IMG/VR virus record: IMGVR_UViG_3300044621_001515
Coordinates: 1 to 27,134 of that record
Origin: a virus
Strand: one strand, 5' to 3'
DNA length: 27,134 nt
The position numbers and the translations under genes are program-made. The notes beneath the pieces were generated by a model. The model was not told the DNA's origin, did not search any database, and worked only from the letters and a program-made list of their open reading frames with translations. Position 1 is the first letter of the stretch. Each line of letters starts with the position of its first letter. Shown in pieces: positions 6,396 through 11,973 of the stretch.

Positions 6396-7030
6396 TACGC
6401 CGCGCTCCTTACTTCGACGGCGATCAACTCGGCATCGCCTGTCATGGTGTCGCTACCGTTGTTCGCATCGCGGTTGATCTTGAGGCGGAATCCGTCTCCG
6501 GCAGTTACTGAGTCAATGGTGGTTAGCGTGATCTCCGAGTAGTTCGGCACTCCGCTTGTTCCGTTTGTGGTAGTGGTCACGCTGGCTGCGGTATCGAAGG
6601 AATCGGAATCAATATCGGTGGTCATGCGCTCCAGCGATGCGTCCCACACGCAGGCTCCAGATGTGGCTGTAGTAGCAGTCCAGATGATGCGAATCTTGAG
6701 TCCGCTTCCCAGCACGGCGGCTTCGGGGATTACGCCAAGAAAGATTGCGCTTTCGTCTGTAGCATCGTCAAAGTCGAGGATTGCGATGCTATTACGAGTA
6801 TCCAGCGTGGCGAAGTTGGTGGCTGGAGGCTGGTTATCTTGCGCATTGAAGACTGCGTATGTTTTAGTTCCACCGCCTCCACCGACAGCAGATTCCGTTC
6901 CGCTTGAGTCTTTAATATAGGCTTTATTATCACTCTTGATGTAGAGGGCCGCGTCTCCGCTGTTGGGAGTCAAGCCAGTGGATTGAGTGAAAATTGCGGC
7001 TGTTGCGAAATGTCGGTCTGGTGAAGGCAT
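6395..7030 (-). CDS. Tail fibre / receptor-binding-type protein (211 aa)
   Basis: The N-terminus contains GDAALYIKSDNKAYIKDSSG, a phrase typical of phage fibre and collar proteins, then a polyglycine hinge (AVGGGGGTKTYAVF, about residues 49-62). The remaining 145 residues are Thr/Ser/Asp-rich beta-sandwich-like sequence ending in EVRSAA. Likely forms a trimeric or dimeric binding tip with the LamG-like protein downstream. No Shine-Dalgarno is visible at ATG 7030; a CGATAAA box and a hairpin lie upstream (7048-7115). Confidence 0.6.
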   Translation of the reverse strand: MPSPDRHFATAAIFTQSTGLTPNSGDAALYIKSDNKAYIKDSSGTESAVGGGGGTKTYAVFNAQDNQPPATNFATLDTRNSIAILDFDDATDESAIFLGVIPEAAVLGSGLKIRIIWTATTATSGACVWDASLERMTTDIDSDSFDTAASVTTTTNGTSGVPNYSEITLTTIDSVTAGDGFRLKINRDANNGSDTMTGDAELIAVEVRSAA

Positions 7031-7495
7031 AGTCTTGTTAAGTTAGTTTTTATCGCTTGTGTTTGCAAGCAAGATTTTGCGTTTAAGATTTACGCTGCAA
7101 ATCAAGTCTTGCTTGAACTATACAGCGATTTCTAAACAAAAAGTGGTGCGGTGGAGTTCAGGTCGCTCGGCTGCTCTATGCATTTCCTTGGAAAATAACG
7201 CACGAATGCGCCAAGTAGGGTAGGGGTCAACCATACGGATGCCGTTCTACCTCCCTAGAGCTACGACCAATTAGCGTGCCGCCCTCAATGCTCCACCGCA
7301 GTTCTTGGCCCCGCCGTGATGCTCTTCCAGAATCCAGAAGCGTTGCCGCATCACGCTTTGCATAGCCCTGCCTTCAATTTTGGGCAGTCGGCATTTGCAT
7401 CGTCCGGCATAGGAACGGGGTGGACTTTATCCTCTTCGGTTATGCCCGCGCCTTGGAGACGCGCATCGAACCGTTCGGAATTGTCCTAAAACGTT
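7031..7495. other. Gene-free, hairpin-rich region; possible structured RNA
   Basis: No convincing gene. Several exact inverted repeats: CAAGCAAGA/TCTTGCTTG (7066-7074, 7107-7115) enclosing GCGT/ACGC; TGCGGTGGAG/CTCCACCGCA (7147-7156, 7291-7300) enclosing CGCA-CGAA-TGCG (7199-7210) and ACGG-ATG-CCGT (7235-7245); CGTGATGC/GCATCACG (7315-7322, 7348-7355) enclosing CTTC/GAAG. On the minus strand two mini-ORFs (7271-7363, 30 aa; 7118-7234, 38 aa) share one frame, separated by two stop codons; they could be the remnant of a decayed gene. The nested helices suit an RNA of about 150 nt spanning 7147-7300. The strand cannot be decided. Confidence 0.45.
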
Positions 7496-7735
7496 TCAAA
7501 GATCAGTTTTCTTCTCTTCTAGAATCGCATTTACTTTTCTTGTAGCAAGTTGTTTTTCTATAAGTTTCTTTGCGAGAAGCATGGCTTTAAGCCACTCGAT
7601 ATTGTTTGCAAACGCCGCTGGTGCAGACCAAAGCATCCTCTCGCAGCACTCTCTCCACTCGTCTCTTTCTCTTTCAAGGGTCTCACAGCGATATACAAGC
7701 TCCATCATCGCCAGCGTTTCTTCTATTCTATTCAT
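7496..7735 (-). CDS. Helical hypothetical protein (79 aa)
   Basis: Start at ATG 7735, which has GAGGAGG eight nt upstream and overlaps the end of the helicase gene by 8 nt; the longer TTG reading is unnecessary. Residues 5-35 look like a coiled coil (MELVYRCETLERERDEWREC) with paired Cys (ECCER), followed by another helix ending in a basic/acidic tail (NAILEEKKTDL). It could be a helicase partner because it is coupled to that gene, but nothing in the sequence proves it. Confidence 0.65.
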   Translation of the reverse strand: MNRIEETLAMMELVYRCETLERERDEWRECCERMLWSAPAAFANNIEWLKAMLLAKKLIEKQLATRKVNAILEEKKTDL

Positions 7736-8996
7736 AACTGGCCTCCTCAAATCTGGCTTGGGACTTCACGAATCTTACCGGAATCATCGTGGTCGCTCCG
7801 TGGCGGTTGTGGGTTATTGTTAAACAATAAGCGTATGGGTCTGTGTTCTCCTCGTCCTTGTGGACTTTTGTGAAGGAATCGCAGTCCATGTAGAATGTCC
7901 TCGATTCGCGGACGGCCCCATTGTCGTTTAGCTGGGCCAGAAGGACAATACAGACGTTCAGTTCTTTAGCGAGAATCTTTGCAGTTCTGCTAACCTCTGC
8001 TACCTCCCGTTCCCTATTCTTGGGATCGCCGGATGCCTCCATCAACTGGGCGTAGTCCACCATGATAATCTCTACCTTGTTTTCGGAGACTAGTCGCCTG
8101 CATCTCGCCTTGAATTGCGTCACTGTCATGCACGCCTCGTCTGCGATGTAAATTGGTAGTTTGGAAGATTTAGCGATGACTTGAGACATCCTCTCGTGCG
8201 CTCCATGATCCAGCCTTCCGTCCAGTAGATCGGAGATATTCACCTTGGCTTTCTGGGCAATATACTTGTCGAGGAGTTCTTCCGCACCCATCTCCATCGA
8301 AATCAAGGCAACGGGCACGTTTTTCTCGAAAGCTGGATTAGTTACCATCTGCAAGGCAGAGGTAGTCTTACCCGCTTTAGCAGCGCCTGCAATAACGTGC
8401 AAAGTTCTGGGTCTGAATCCTCTGGTAGCGTGATCCCACCTACTGATCCCCGAATCGTGACCGCGATTAACCGCGCCTCCAGAGTTCGCTGCCTCCTCCC
8501 ATCTCGTAATACAATTGCTCAGAACTGCCGATATGTGACGGTTCTCGGCATTTGTCGCACTTAGCGAGACAATATCTTTACTCGCATTCTCTTGCAGTTC
8601 CTCGATCTTCTTGCCCTTGTCGAGCGCACCTTCGATCATCTTCTGGGCTGCGGCGTGTATCTTCCTGCGAACAAAGCACTCGTGGATATTTTGCAGGTAT
8701 TCCTTCCAATGCGAAGGCGTAAGGCAATACTCTACGGTTTGGGTTAAATACTCTTTCCCCCCAGCTTCTTCAAAGACGCCAGCTTTCTCTAGACTTCCTG
8801 CTACCGTAATCGGGTCTACAGCCCGCCTCTCTTGCCACAGGGCTAGCGTAGCTTTCCAGATTTCGCGGTTGCCGAAAGAAATGAAATGCTCTTCGGTTAC
8901 GCGGTCAACGGACTTGTCGATTATCTTCGGGTTTGTAATGACGGAGCATAGGAATCCCTGCTCCGACGCCAGATCGGCGGGTAGGTTGGTGTTCAT
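7728..8996 (-). CDS. dnaB: DnaB-type replicative DNA helicase (about 422 aa)
   Basis: Hexameric replication-fork helicase of the DnaB/gp41 family. Numbering from the GTG one codon upstream of ATG 8996: N-terminal domain about 1-115 (PADLASEQGFLCSVITNP is the usual start); Walker A G205-AAKAGKTT213; catalytic Glu in LISMEMG (E236); Walker B IIMVDYAQL (D315); sensor-type Gln in VLLAQLN (Q356); arginine-finger motif THNRHGATT (R399). Length is normal for the family. The Walker A departs from the commoner GxPxMGKT. No primase gene is visible in the window. GTG 8999 or ATG 8996 are alternative starts; neither has a clear Shine-Dalgarno. Confidence 0.92.
   Translation of the reverse strand: MNTNLPADLASEQGFLCSVITNPKIIDKSVDRVTEEHFISFGNREIWKATLALWQERRAVDPITVAGSLEKAGVFEEAGGKEYLTQTVEYCLTPSHWKEYLQNIHECFVRRKIHAAAQKMIEGALDKGKKIEELQENASKDIVSLSATNAENRHISAVLSNCITRWEEAANSGGAVNRGHDSGISRWDHATRGFRPRTLHVIAGAAKAGKTTSALQMVTNPAFEKNVPVALISMEMGAEELLDKYIAQKAKVNISDLLDGRLDHGAHERMSQVIAKSSKLPIYIADEACMTVTQFKARCRRLVSENKVEIIMVDYAQLMEASGDPKNREREVAEVSRTAKILAKELNVCIVLLAQLNDNGAVRESRTFYMDCDSFTKVHKDEENTDPYAYCLTITHNRHGATTMIPVRFVKSQARFEEASYE
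7817..7831. promoter_or_regulatory. Copy 2 of TTGTTNAACAATAAG motif
   Basis: Reads TTGTTAAACAATAAG on +, an exact match to the other two full copies apart from the free centre base. It lies inside the 3' end of the helicase gene, about 80 nt before the start of the 79-aa gene on the minus strand. Because it is coding here, it may be chance, or an operator for the downstream small gene. Confidence 0.3.
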
Positions 8997-9033
8997 CACC
9001 GAGGAGCATACGAAATGCTGGGCACCTCGTCAA

Positions 9034-9276
9034 CTATCTCCGCATACCGAACAATCCGAGAAGCTCGTCAACGCTCGCTGTATTAGCTGTATACGAAGGC
9101 GAAAATTCTTCCTCGTGTTCGTCGGTGTCGGGCTGTTGGTTGAATCCTTGTTTGTAGGCCGTGTCGTAGGTTGTGTTGAAGAACTTCTTTAATCCCTCCC
9201 GCGTAAACGTAATCGTTTCGCTGTTGAAGCCGGGATTCTTCGCAAGATACAGCGCGAAAAGTTTTTCTTTACTCAT
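9034..9276 (-). CDS. Hypothetical phage protein (80 aa)
   Basis: Start at ATG 9276, the only in-frame ATG leaving a divergent promoter gap to the rightward gene at 9323. It begins MSKEKLFALYLAKNPGFNSE, continues with REGLKKFFNTTYDTAYKQGF and ends in a short Leu/Gly tail (DELLGLFGMRR). I recall similar small proteins upstream of replication genes in other phages, function unknown. A CGATAAAC followed by TATACT lies 9-22 nt before the ATG, so a very short mRNA leader is likely. Confidence 0.65.
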   Translation of the reverse strand: MSKEKLFALYLAKNPGFNSETITFTREGLKKFFNTTYDTAYKQGFNQQPDTDEHEEEFSPSYTANTASVDELLGLFGMRR

Positions 9277-9322
9277 GCGAAGCAGAGTATAGTTTATCGG
9301 CAAACAATAGAAAGTTAAAACT
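9277..9322. promoter_or_regulatory. 46-nt divergent control region
   Basis: This is the only space between leftward (helicase) and rightward (99-aa) genes, so both promoters must lie here or within coding DNA. On the minus strand TATACT sits 9 nt before ATG 9276. On the plus strand AAACAATAG precedes ATG 9323 by about 16 nt and matches the right half of the recurrent AACAATAAG motif. No convincing -35 hexamer was found for either direction. Confidence 0.4.
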
Positions 9323-9622
9323 ATGGCATACGGTTGGTCACCAAGACAGATGGCTCGGGTCAATGCCCGCAGGCGTGAACGCGGACAGGAGGAATTGGAA
9401 TTCAATCCACGAGGTGAACGCGCTGCAATGCGGTATGCCGAAGAATACCAACAATACGGACGTCGCCGCAAGGGTATCGAGGAAGAGGATGACGAAACCC
9501 AAGTTGTTTCCAAAACCCCTCGCTTGGACGAGTATTCTGAAATGCAGCGCCGAAGCCAAGTCCGTCGCGGCCCGAAAATTCTTTCTTCCCCATATGCAAA
9601 AATGACAGGGATGATGGCATGA
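9323..9622 (+). CDS. Basic hypothetical protein (99 aa)
   Basis: Very Arg-rich, with many Glu (RVNARRRERGQEELEF, RGERAAMRYAEEYQQYGRRR), then an acidic patch (EEEDDE) and a basic C-terminus (RRSQVRRGPKILSS). No recognised domain; it looks helical and partly disordered, possibly nucleic-acid-binding. The stop overlaps the next start as ATGA, forming a two-gene rightward unit. Confidence 0.6.
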   Translation: MAYGWSPRQMARVNARRRERGQEELEFNPRGERAAMRYAEEYQQYGRRRKGIEEEDDETQVVSKTPRLDEYSEMQRRSQVRRGPKILSSPYAKMTGMMA

Positions 9623-9771
9623 AAAATAAATCTTCCAAATCCAATTACGAGAACTATCCACCTAAAAAGGATATCCCGAAGTATACGGATAATTATCGCA
9701 GCATTTACGACAAGCGCCTTGCTAAAAAGAAGCTGAAGAACAAAACGTTTCAGTCTCTCAACTCGCAGTAG
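9619..9771 (+). CDS. Small Lys-rich protein (50 aa)
   Basis: ATG 9619 overlaps the preceding TGA as ATGA. About one residue in four is Lys (MKNKSSKSNYENYPPKKDIP, RLAKKKLKNKTF). Highly basic and probably disordered, possibly nucleic-acid-binding. The 3' end overlaps the convergent deaminase gene by 14 nt. No family recognised. Confidence 0.6.
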   Translation: MKNKSSKSNYENYPPKKDIPKYTDNYRSIYDKRLAKKKLKNKTFQSLNSQ

Positions 9772-9780
9772 GGAGTTGGG
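9757..9780. terminator. Candidate bidirectional terminator hairpin
   Basis: CTCAACTC (9757-9764) pairs with GAGTTGGG (9773-9780), 8 bp including one G-U, with an 8-nt loop. It sits exactly over the convergent ends of the 50-aa gene and the deaminase gene. There is no T-run after it on either strand, so termination is uncertain. Confidence 0.3.
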
Positions 9781-10159
9781 TTAATTCGATGCCAAACTTC
9801 TCGGCAATCCGTTCGCTGGAAGAATCCCGCTCGTAACAATCGCGGTAAACGATTCGCTTGATGCCGTAAGAGGCAATCGCTTTCAGACAATCGTTGCAGG
9901 GTAGCGTCGTAACAGCGATCAACCCGCACTCTTCAGGTCTGATATATCGCAGAGCATTCTGCTCGGCATGCACGACGAACAACCTCCTCTCCTCGCGGTC
10001 TGACCAATCTTCGGTCATCCCCGCCGGAAACCCGTTATACCCTACGGAAGCAATCGAGTTGTCGTGCCGCAGGATACAGGCACCCACCTTCCTCCAAGGG
10101 TCTTTACTCTTCTGCGCTACCGTCTCGGCAATGCTTAAAGCGTATTCTTCGTATCGCAT
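9758..10159 (-). CDS. dCMP (deoxycytidylate) deaminase family protein (133 aa)
   Basis: Zinc-dependent deaminase of the cytidine/dCMP deaminase fold; in phages it converts dCMP to dUMP for dTTP synthesis. Active-site signatures are complete: H64-A-E66 in VVHAEQNALRY (zinc His and catalytic Glu), and P87-C88-N-D-C91 in TLPCNDCLKAI (two zinc Cys). GACILRHDNSIASVGYNGFP (27-46) is the usual N-terminal strand and substrate loop. Length is typical of compact phage dCMP deaminases. It is a single gene transcribed against the flanking rightward genes, with its own likely promoter at 10173-10201. Confidence 0.9.
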   Translation of the reverse strand: MRYEEYALSIAETVAQKSKDPWRKVGACILRHDNSIASVGYNGFPAGMTEDWSDREERRLFVVHAEQNALRYIRPEECGLIAVTTLPCNDCLKAIASYGIKRIVYRDCYERDSSSERIAEKFGIELTQLPTAS

Positions 10160-10172
10160 GTTTTGTTAATAG

Positions 10173-10201
10173 ATTTTCCAAAGTGTATACATTTTTGTCA
10201 A
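10173..10201 (-). promoter_or_regulatory. Sigma70-like promoter for the deaminase gene
   Basis: On the minus strand TTGACA (10201-10196) matches the -35 consensus perfectly. GAAAAT (10178-10173), four of six matches to TATAAT, follows after exactly 17 nt. The predicted start would leave a leader of only about 6 nt before ATG 10159. Confidence 0.4.
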
Positions 10202-10249
10202 ACGTCATACGAGTTGGAACTTTTTATTTATTCTGTTTATCTTTCTTTC

Positions 10250-10576
10250 TTATATCTGTTCGCTTGCTCCGCTGCGCTCACGCTCTGGTGAGTCTCCACC
10301 TTCGGGGTAATGCGGCTGCGTTTTCGGTGGAGGATTCGGACAAAGCAGTTCCCCGTTTCTGGAGAACTGCCAAATGCGTAACGTTTTCGTTTGGAGCCAT
10401 TCGTCATTTGTTGGATCGCACAGCCAGAGGTCGTCTTTGCCGAGCTTTACTTTAAGTTTACCCCTTTCGGGGAGAGCCAGTCGATCCGCAGTTTACTCCA
10501 GTATTGCTACCGGAGTCGCATTAAATCGGGAGTCTATTAACCCACCCGACGCCTCTCCTTCACACGGGAATCCATT
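10250..10576 (-). pseudogene. Broken open reading frame without start codon
   Basis: One minus-strand frame is open from 10576 to 10496, has a single in-frame TAA (10495-10493), then continues for 80 codons to the TAA at 10250. The second part reads like a real protein (RGKLKVKLGKDDLWLCDPTN, then EWLQTKTLRIWQFSRNGELL and a Pro-rich acidic tail) yet contains no ATG, GTG or TTG. The simplest explanation is a gene fragment inactivated by a nonsense change or truncated at its 5' end. A structured RNA that happens to be open in this frame is the alternative. Confidence 0.3.
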
Positions 10577-10678
10577 TCAGGTTTGCTCCGTAGTCAGGGG
10601 ATAGAACCCTGCCGTGCTACGCTCATCCTAATCGCAGGCTCTCTTGTGGGAACTGCCTTTCGGCTTCATGCAAAGAGA

Positions 10679-10870
10679 ATGGCCCACACGATAGACACGG
10701 TATCATGTGGGCCAAGTTTTGTCCCTAGCGGAACGGTTAAAATTGAAAACCAAAATGAATTCCGTGTCGAATCATTAGGATGTCTCAACTATATTGAACT
10801 CCGCGAAAGAGTCAACAATCTTTTGAAAGGAAAAGTGACTTGTTTTTCTTCCACGCTTGTTCAACAATAA
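10679..10870 (+). CDS. Doubtful small protein (63 aa)
   Basis: From ATG 10679, with AAAGAGA upstream, the frame gives a protein whose second half looks genuine (VKIENQNEFRVESLG, YIELRERVNNLLKGKVTCFS). The first 15 residues are encoded by the hairpin at 10681-10713, which argues for a shorter or different start. It ends 5 nt before the GTG of the glycosyltransferase gene. No family recognised. Confidence 0.3.
   Translation: MAHTIDTVSCGPSFVPSGTVKIENQNEFRVESLGCLNYIELRERVNNLLKGKVTCFSSTLVQQ
10681..10713 (+). terminator. Strong hairpin followed by AAGTTTTG
   Basis: GGCCCACA pairs with TGTGGGCC, then one C-A mismatch, then GATA with TATC, giving a 12-pair stem with a 7-nt loop (GACACGG). AAGTTTTG follows, a weak U-tract. 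It could terminate a transcript coming from the structured region 10260-10680, or be the final helix of that RNA. Confidence 0.4.
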
Positions 10871-10871
10871 G
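10857..10871 (+). promoter_or_regulatory. Copy 3 of TTGTTNAACAATAAG motif
   Basis: Reads TTGTTCAACAATAAG and lies 4 nt before the GTG start of the glycosyltransferase-like gene, the first gene of the long rightward block. The palindromic core is 10857-10867. In this position it could be an operator, a promoter component or a translation-initiation leader. Confidence 0.45.
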
Positions 10872-10875
10872 ACAG

Positions 10876-11742
10876 GTGAACGCATTCCATTCCGGCTGCA
10901 TCGGCGATATTATCTATTCCATTCCCTCGATGAAGGAGTATGGGGTGAAGAAGTTGTTTATCGCAGACAGACCTTGGACAAAGCCAATCTCGCGCAGGAT
11001 AGATACGTTCAAGCGACTAATCGAAGCGCAAGGCATCTCCGTCCACAAGCATGAAGGCGAAAAGATCGACTTCGATATTTCGACGTATCGGAACGGCGGA
11101 ATGCGCTACGGGGAGAACATCGCCAGCCGTGTAGCAAGGTGGATGATGGTGAGGCCGGATTTAACGCAGCCTTGGCTGGACGTGCCGCTCGGCAGCCTCG
11201 ACGCGAAGAACAGAATTGTCATCTCTCGCGGGGCAAGGTGGCACGGCGAATACTTTCCGTGGAGAAAGATAGTCGAGGAGTTCAAAGACGATATTCTCTT
11301 TATCGGCCTACCGGAGGAACACCACACGTTCTGCGAGCAGTTCGGGAAGGTCGAGTATTTGCGCACAAACGACCTGTATGACGTCGCGCAGGCTATTAAG
11401 GCATCAGACCTCTTTATCGGAAGCCAAAGCTCGCCTAACGCCATTTGCGAAGGATTAAAGCACAATGCGATCCAAGAGTGTTGCCTCTACGCCTACGACT
11501 GCTATTTCCCGAGAGAGAACAAAAAGCACGTCAACTACGGAGAAGTATCGTTCACATTCAAAGGAAAACACTTCTCAGCGAGTCCAGAGTATCCCAAGAA
11601 CGGATACAAGATCACGTTTAACAACCACACCTACAAGGCGAAAGATAAACACCTAGTTGTAGCGATGCTCAGAGCAGACTTGATTCAACAAGGATTGTCG
11701 TATACAGTAGACGAGATGGAGTCTTGGATGCAGAGGTATTGA
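10876..11742 (+). CDS. GT-B glycosyltransferase-like protein (288 aa)
   Basis: Resembles heptosyltransferase/GT9-type proteins. It starts MNAFHSGCIGDIIYSIPSMK, the nucleotide-sugar family's 'HSGxxGDxIYSLP' loop (residues 5-16). In the C-terminal half it has DILFIGLPEEHHTFCEQFG and SDLFIGSQSSPNAICEGLKH (180-186 = FIGSQSS), the usual acceptor/donor-side motif with a Ser-rich turn before an AxxEGL helix. It may act on host surface sugars or virion glycans. The start is placed at GTG 10876 because homologous proteins begin at the glycine-rich loop; TTG 10840 is the longer alternative. No Shine-Dalgarno; motif copy 3 is just upstream. Confidence 0.65.
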   Translation: MNAFHSGCIGDIIYSIPSMKEYGVKKLFIADRPWTKPISRRIDTFKRLIEAQGISVHKHEGEKIDFDISTYRNGGMRYGENIASRVARWMMVRPDLTQPWLDVPLGSLDAKNRIVISRGARWHGEYFPWRKIVEEFKDDILFIGLPEEHHTFCEQFGKVEYLRTNDLYDVAQAIKASDLFIGSQSSPNAICEGLKHNAIQECCLYAYDCYFPRENKKHVNYGEVSFTFKGKHFSASPEYPKNGYKITFNNHTYKAKDKHLVVAMLRADLIQQGLSYTVDEMESWMQRY

Positions 11743-11745
11743 TGT

Positions 11746-11973
11746 ATGGCGACGATTAAAACGCAGGGGGGGAAGGTTCTTTTAGAAGAAGGTAAGCCAA
11801 GTTGTTCTTGTTGCAAAGGAGCTTGTTGCAAAGATAACGGGCTATGTAGTTATATTACAAAAAAAGAATGCGACGAACAGGGCGGCACTTGGCAGGGTGC
11901 TAAAACAAAGTGTGATCCAAATCCATGTGGAAGTGAATCTTCCGGAGATGGAATTGGTCTGTCTCTTTTATGA
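11746..11973 (+). CDS. Cysteine-rich small protein (75 aa)
   Basis: Nine cysteines between residues 20 and 61 in the order C20, C22, C23, C27, C28, C34, C42, C56, C61. The motif GACCKDNGLCSYITKKEC followed by GGTWQGAKTKCDPNPCG is one I recognise from small phage and bacterial surface proteins (pattern GACC..G.C...T..EC...GGTxxG..T.CxPNPC). It probably forms a disulfide- or metal-stabilised knob. It overlaps the next gene by 4 nt (ATGA) and lies 3 nt after the glycosyltransferase, so the three form one cassette. Confidence 0.7.
   Translation: MATIKTQGGKVLLEEGKPSCSCCKGACCKDNGLCSYITKKECDEQGGTWQGAKTKCDPNPCGSESSGDGIGLSLL

Larger units (their letters stand above)
10160..10678. other. Gene-free region rich in hairpins
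   Basis: Besides the broken frame, several short helices are visible: CTCCACC/GGTGGAG (10294-10300, 10326-10332), GCAGTTC/GAACTGC (10345-10351, 10364-10370), CCCC-TTTC-GGGG (10461-10472), ACTCC/GGAGT (10495-10499, 10512-10516) and CAGGG-7 nt-CCCTG (10595-10611), which sits inside GTAG/CTAC. Many lie in series, as in a structured RNA. The 10595-10611 hairpin has T-arm geometry, but no complete tRNA can be folded. The left 100 nt (10160-10260) are T-rich and hold the deaminase promoter. Confidence 0.35.

Noticed and set aside
10250-10576. Alternative genetic code (reassigned TAA/TAG) to explain the in-frame stops here and at 7118-7363.
   Set aside because: Clear genes in the same window end with TAA, TAG and TGA at tight junctions, so all three work as stops.
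10583-10620. tRNA-like T-arm on the minus strand (CAGGG-TTCTATC-CCCTG followed by a 7-nt acceptor-like segment).
   Set aside because: No matching 5' acceptor strand occurs 65-95 nt upstream, position 57 is T instead of a purine, and no anticodon arm with a 7-nt loop can be drawn.
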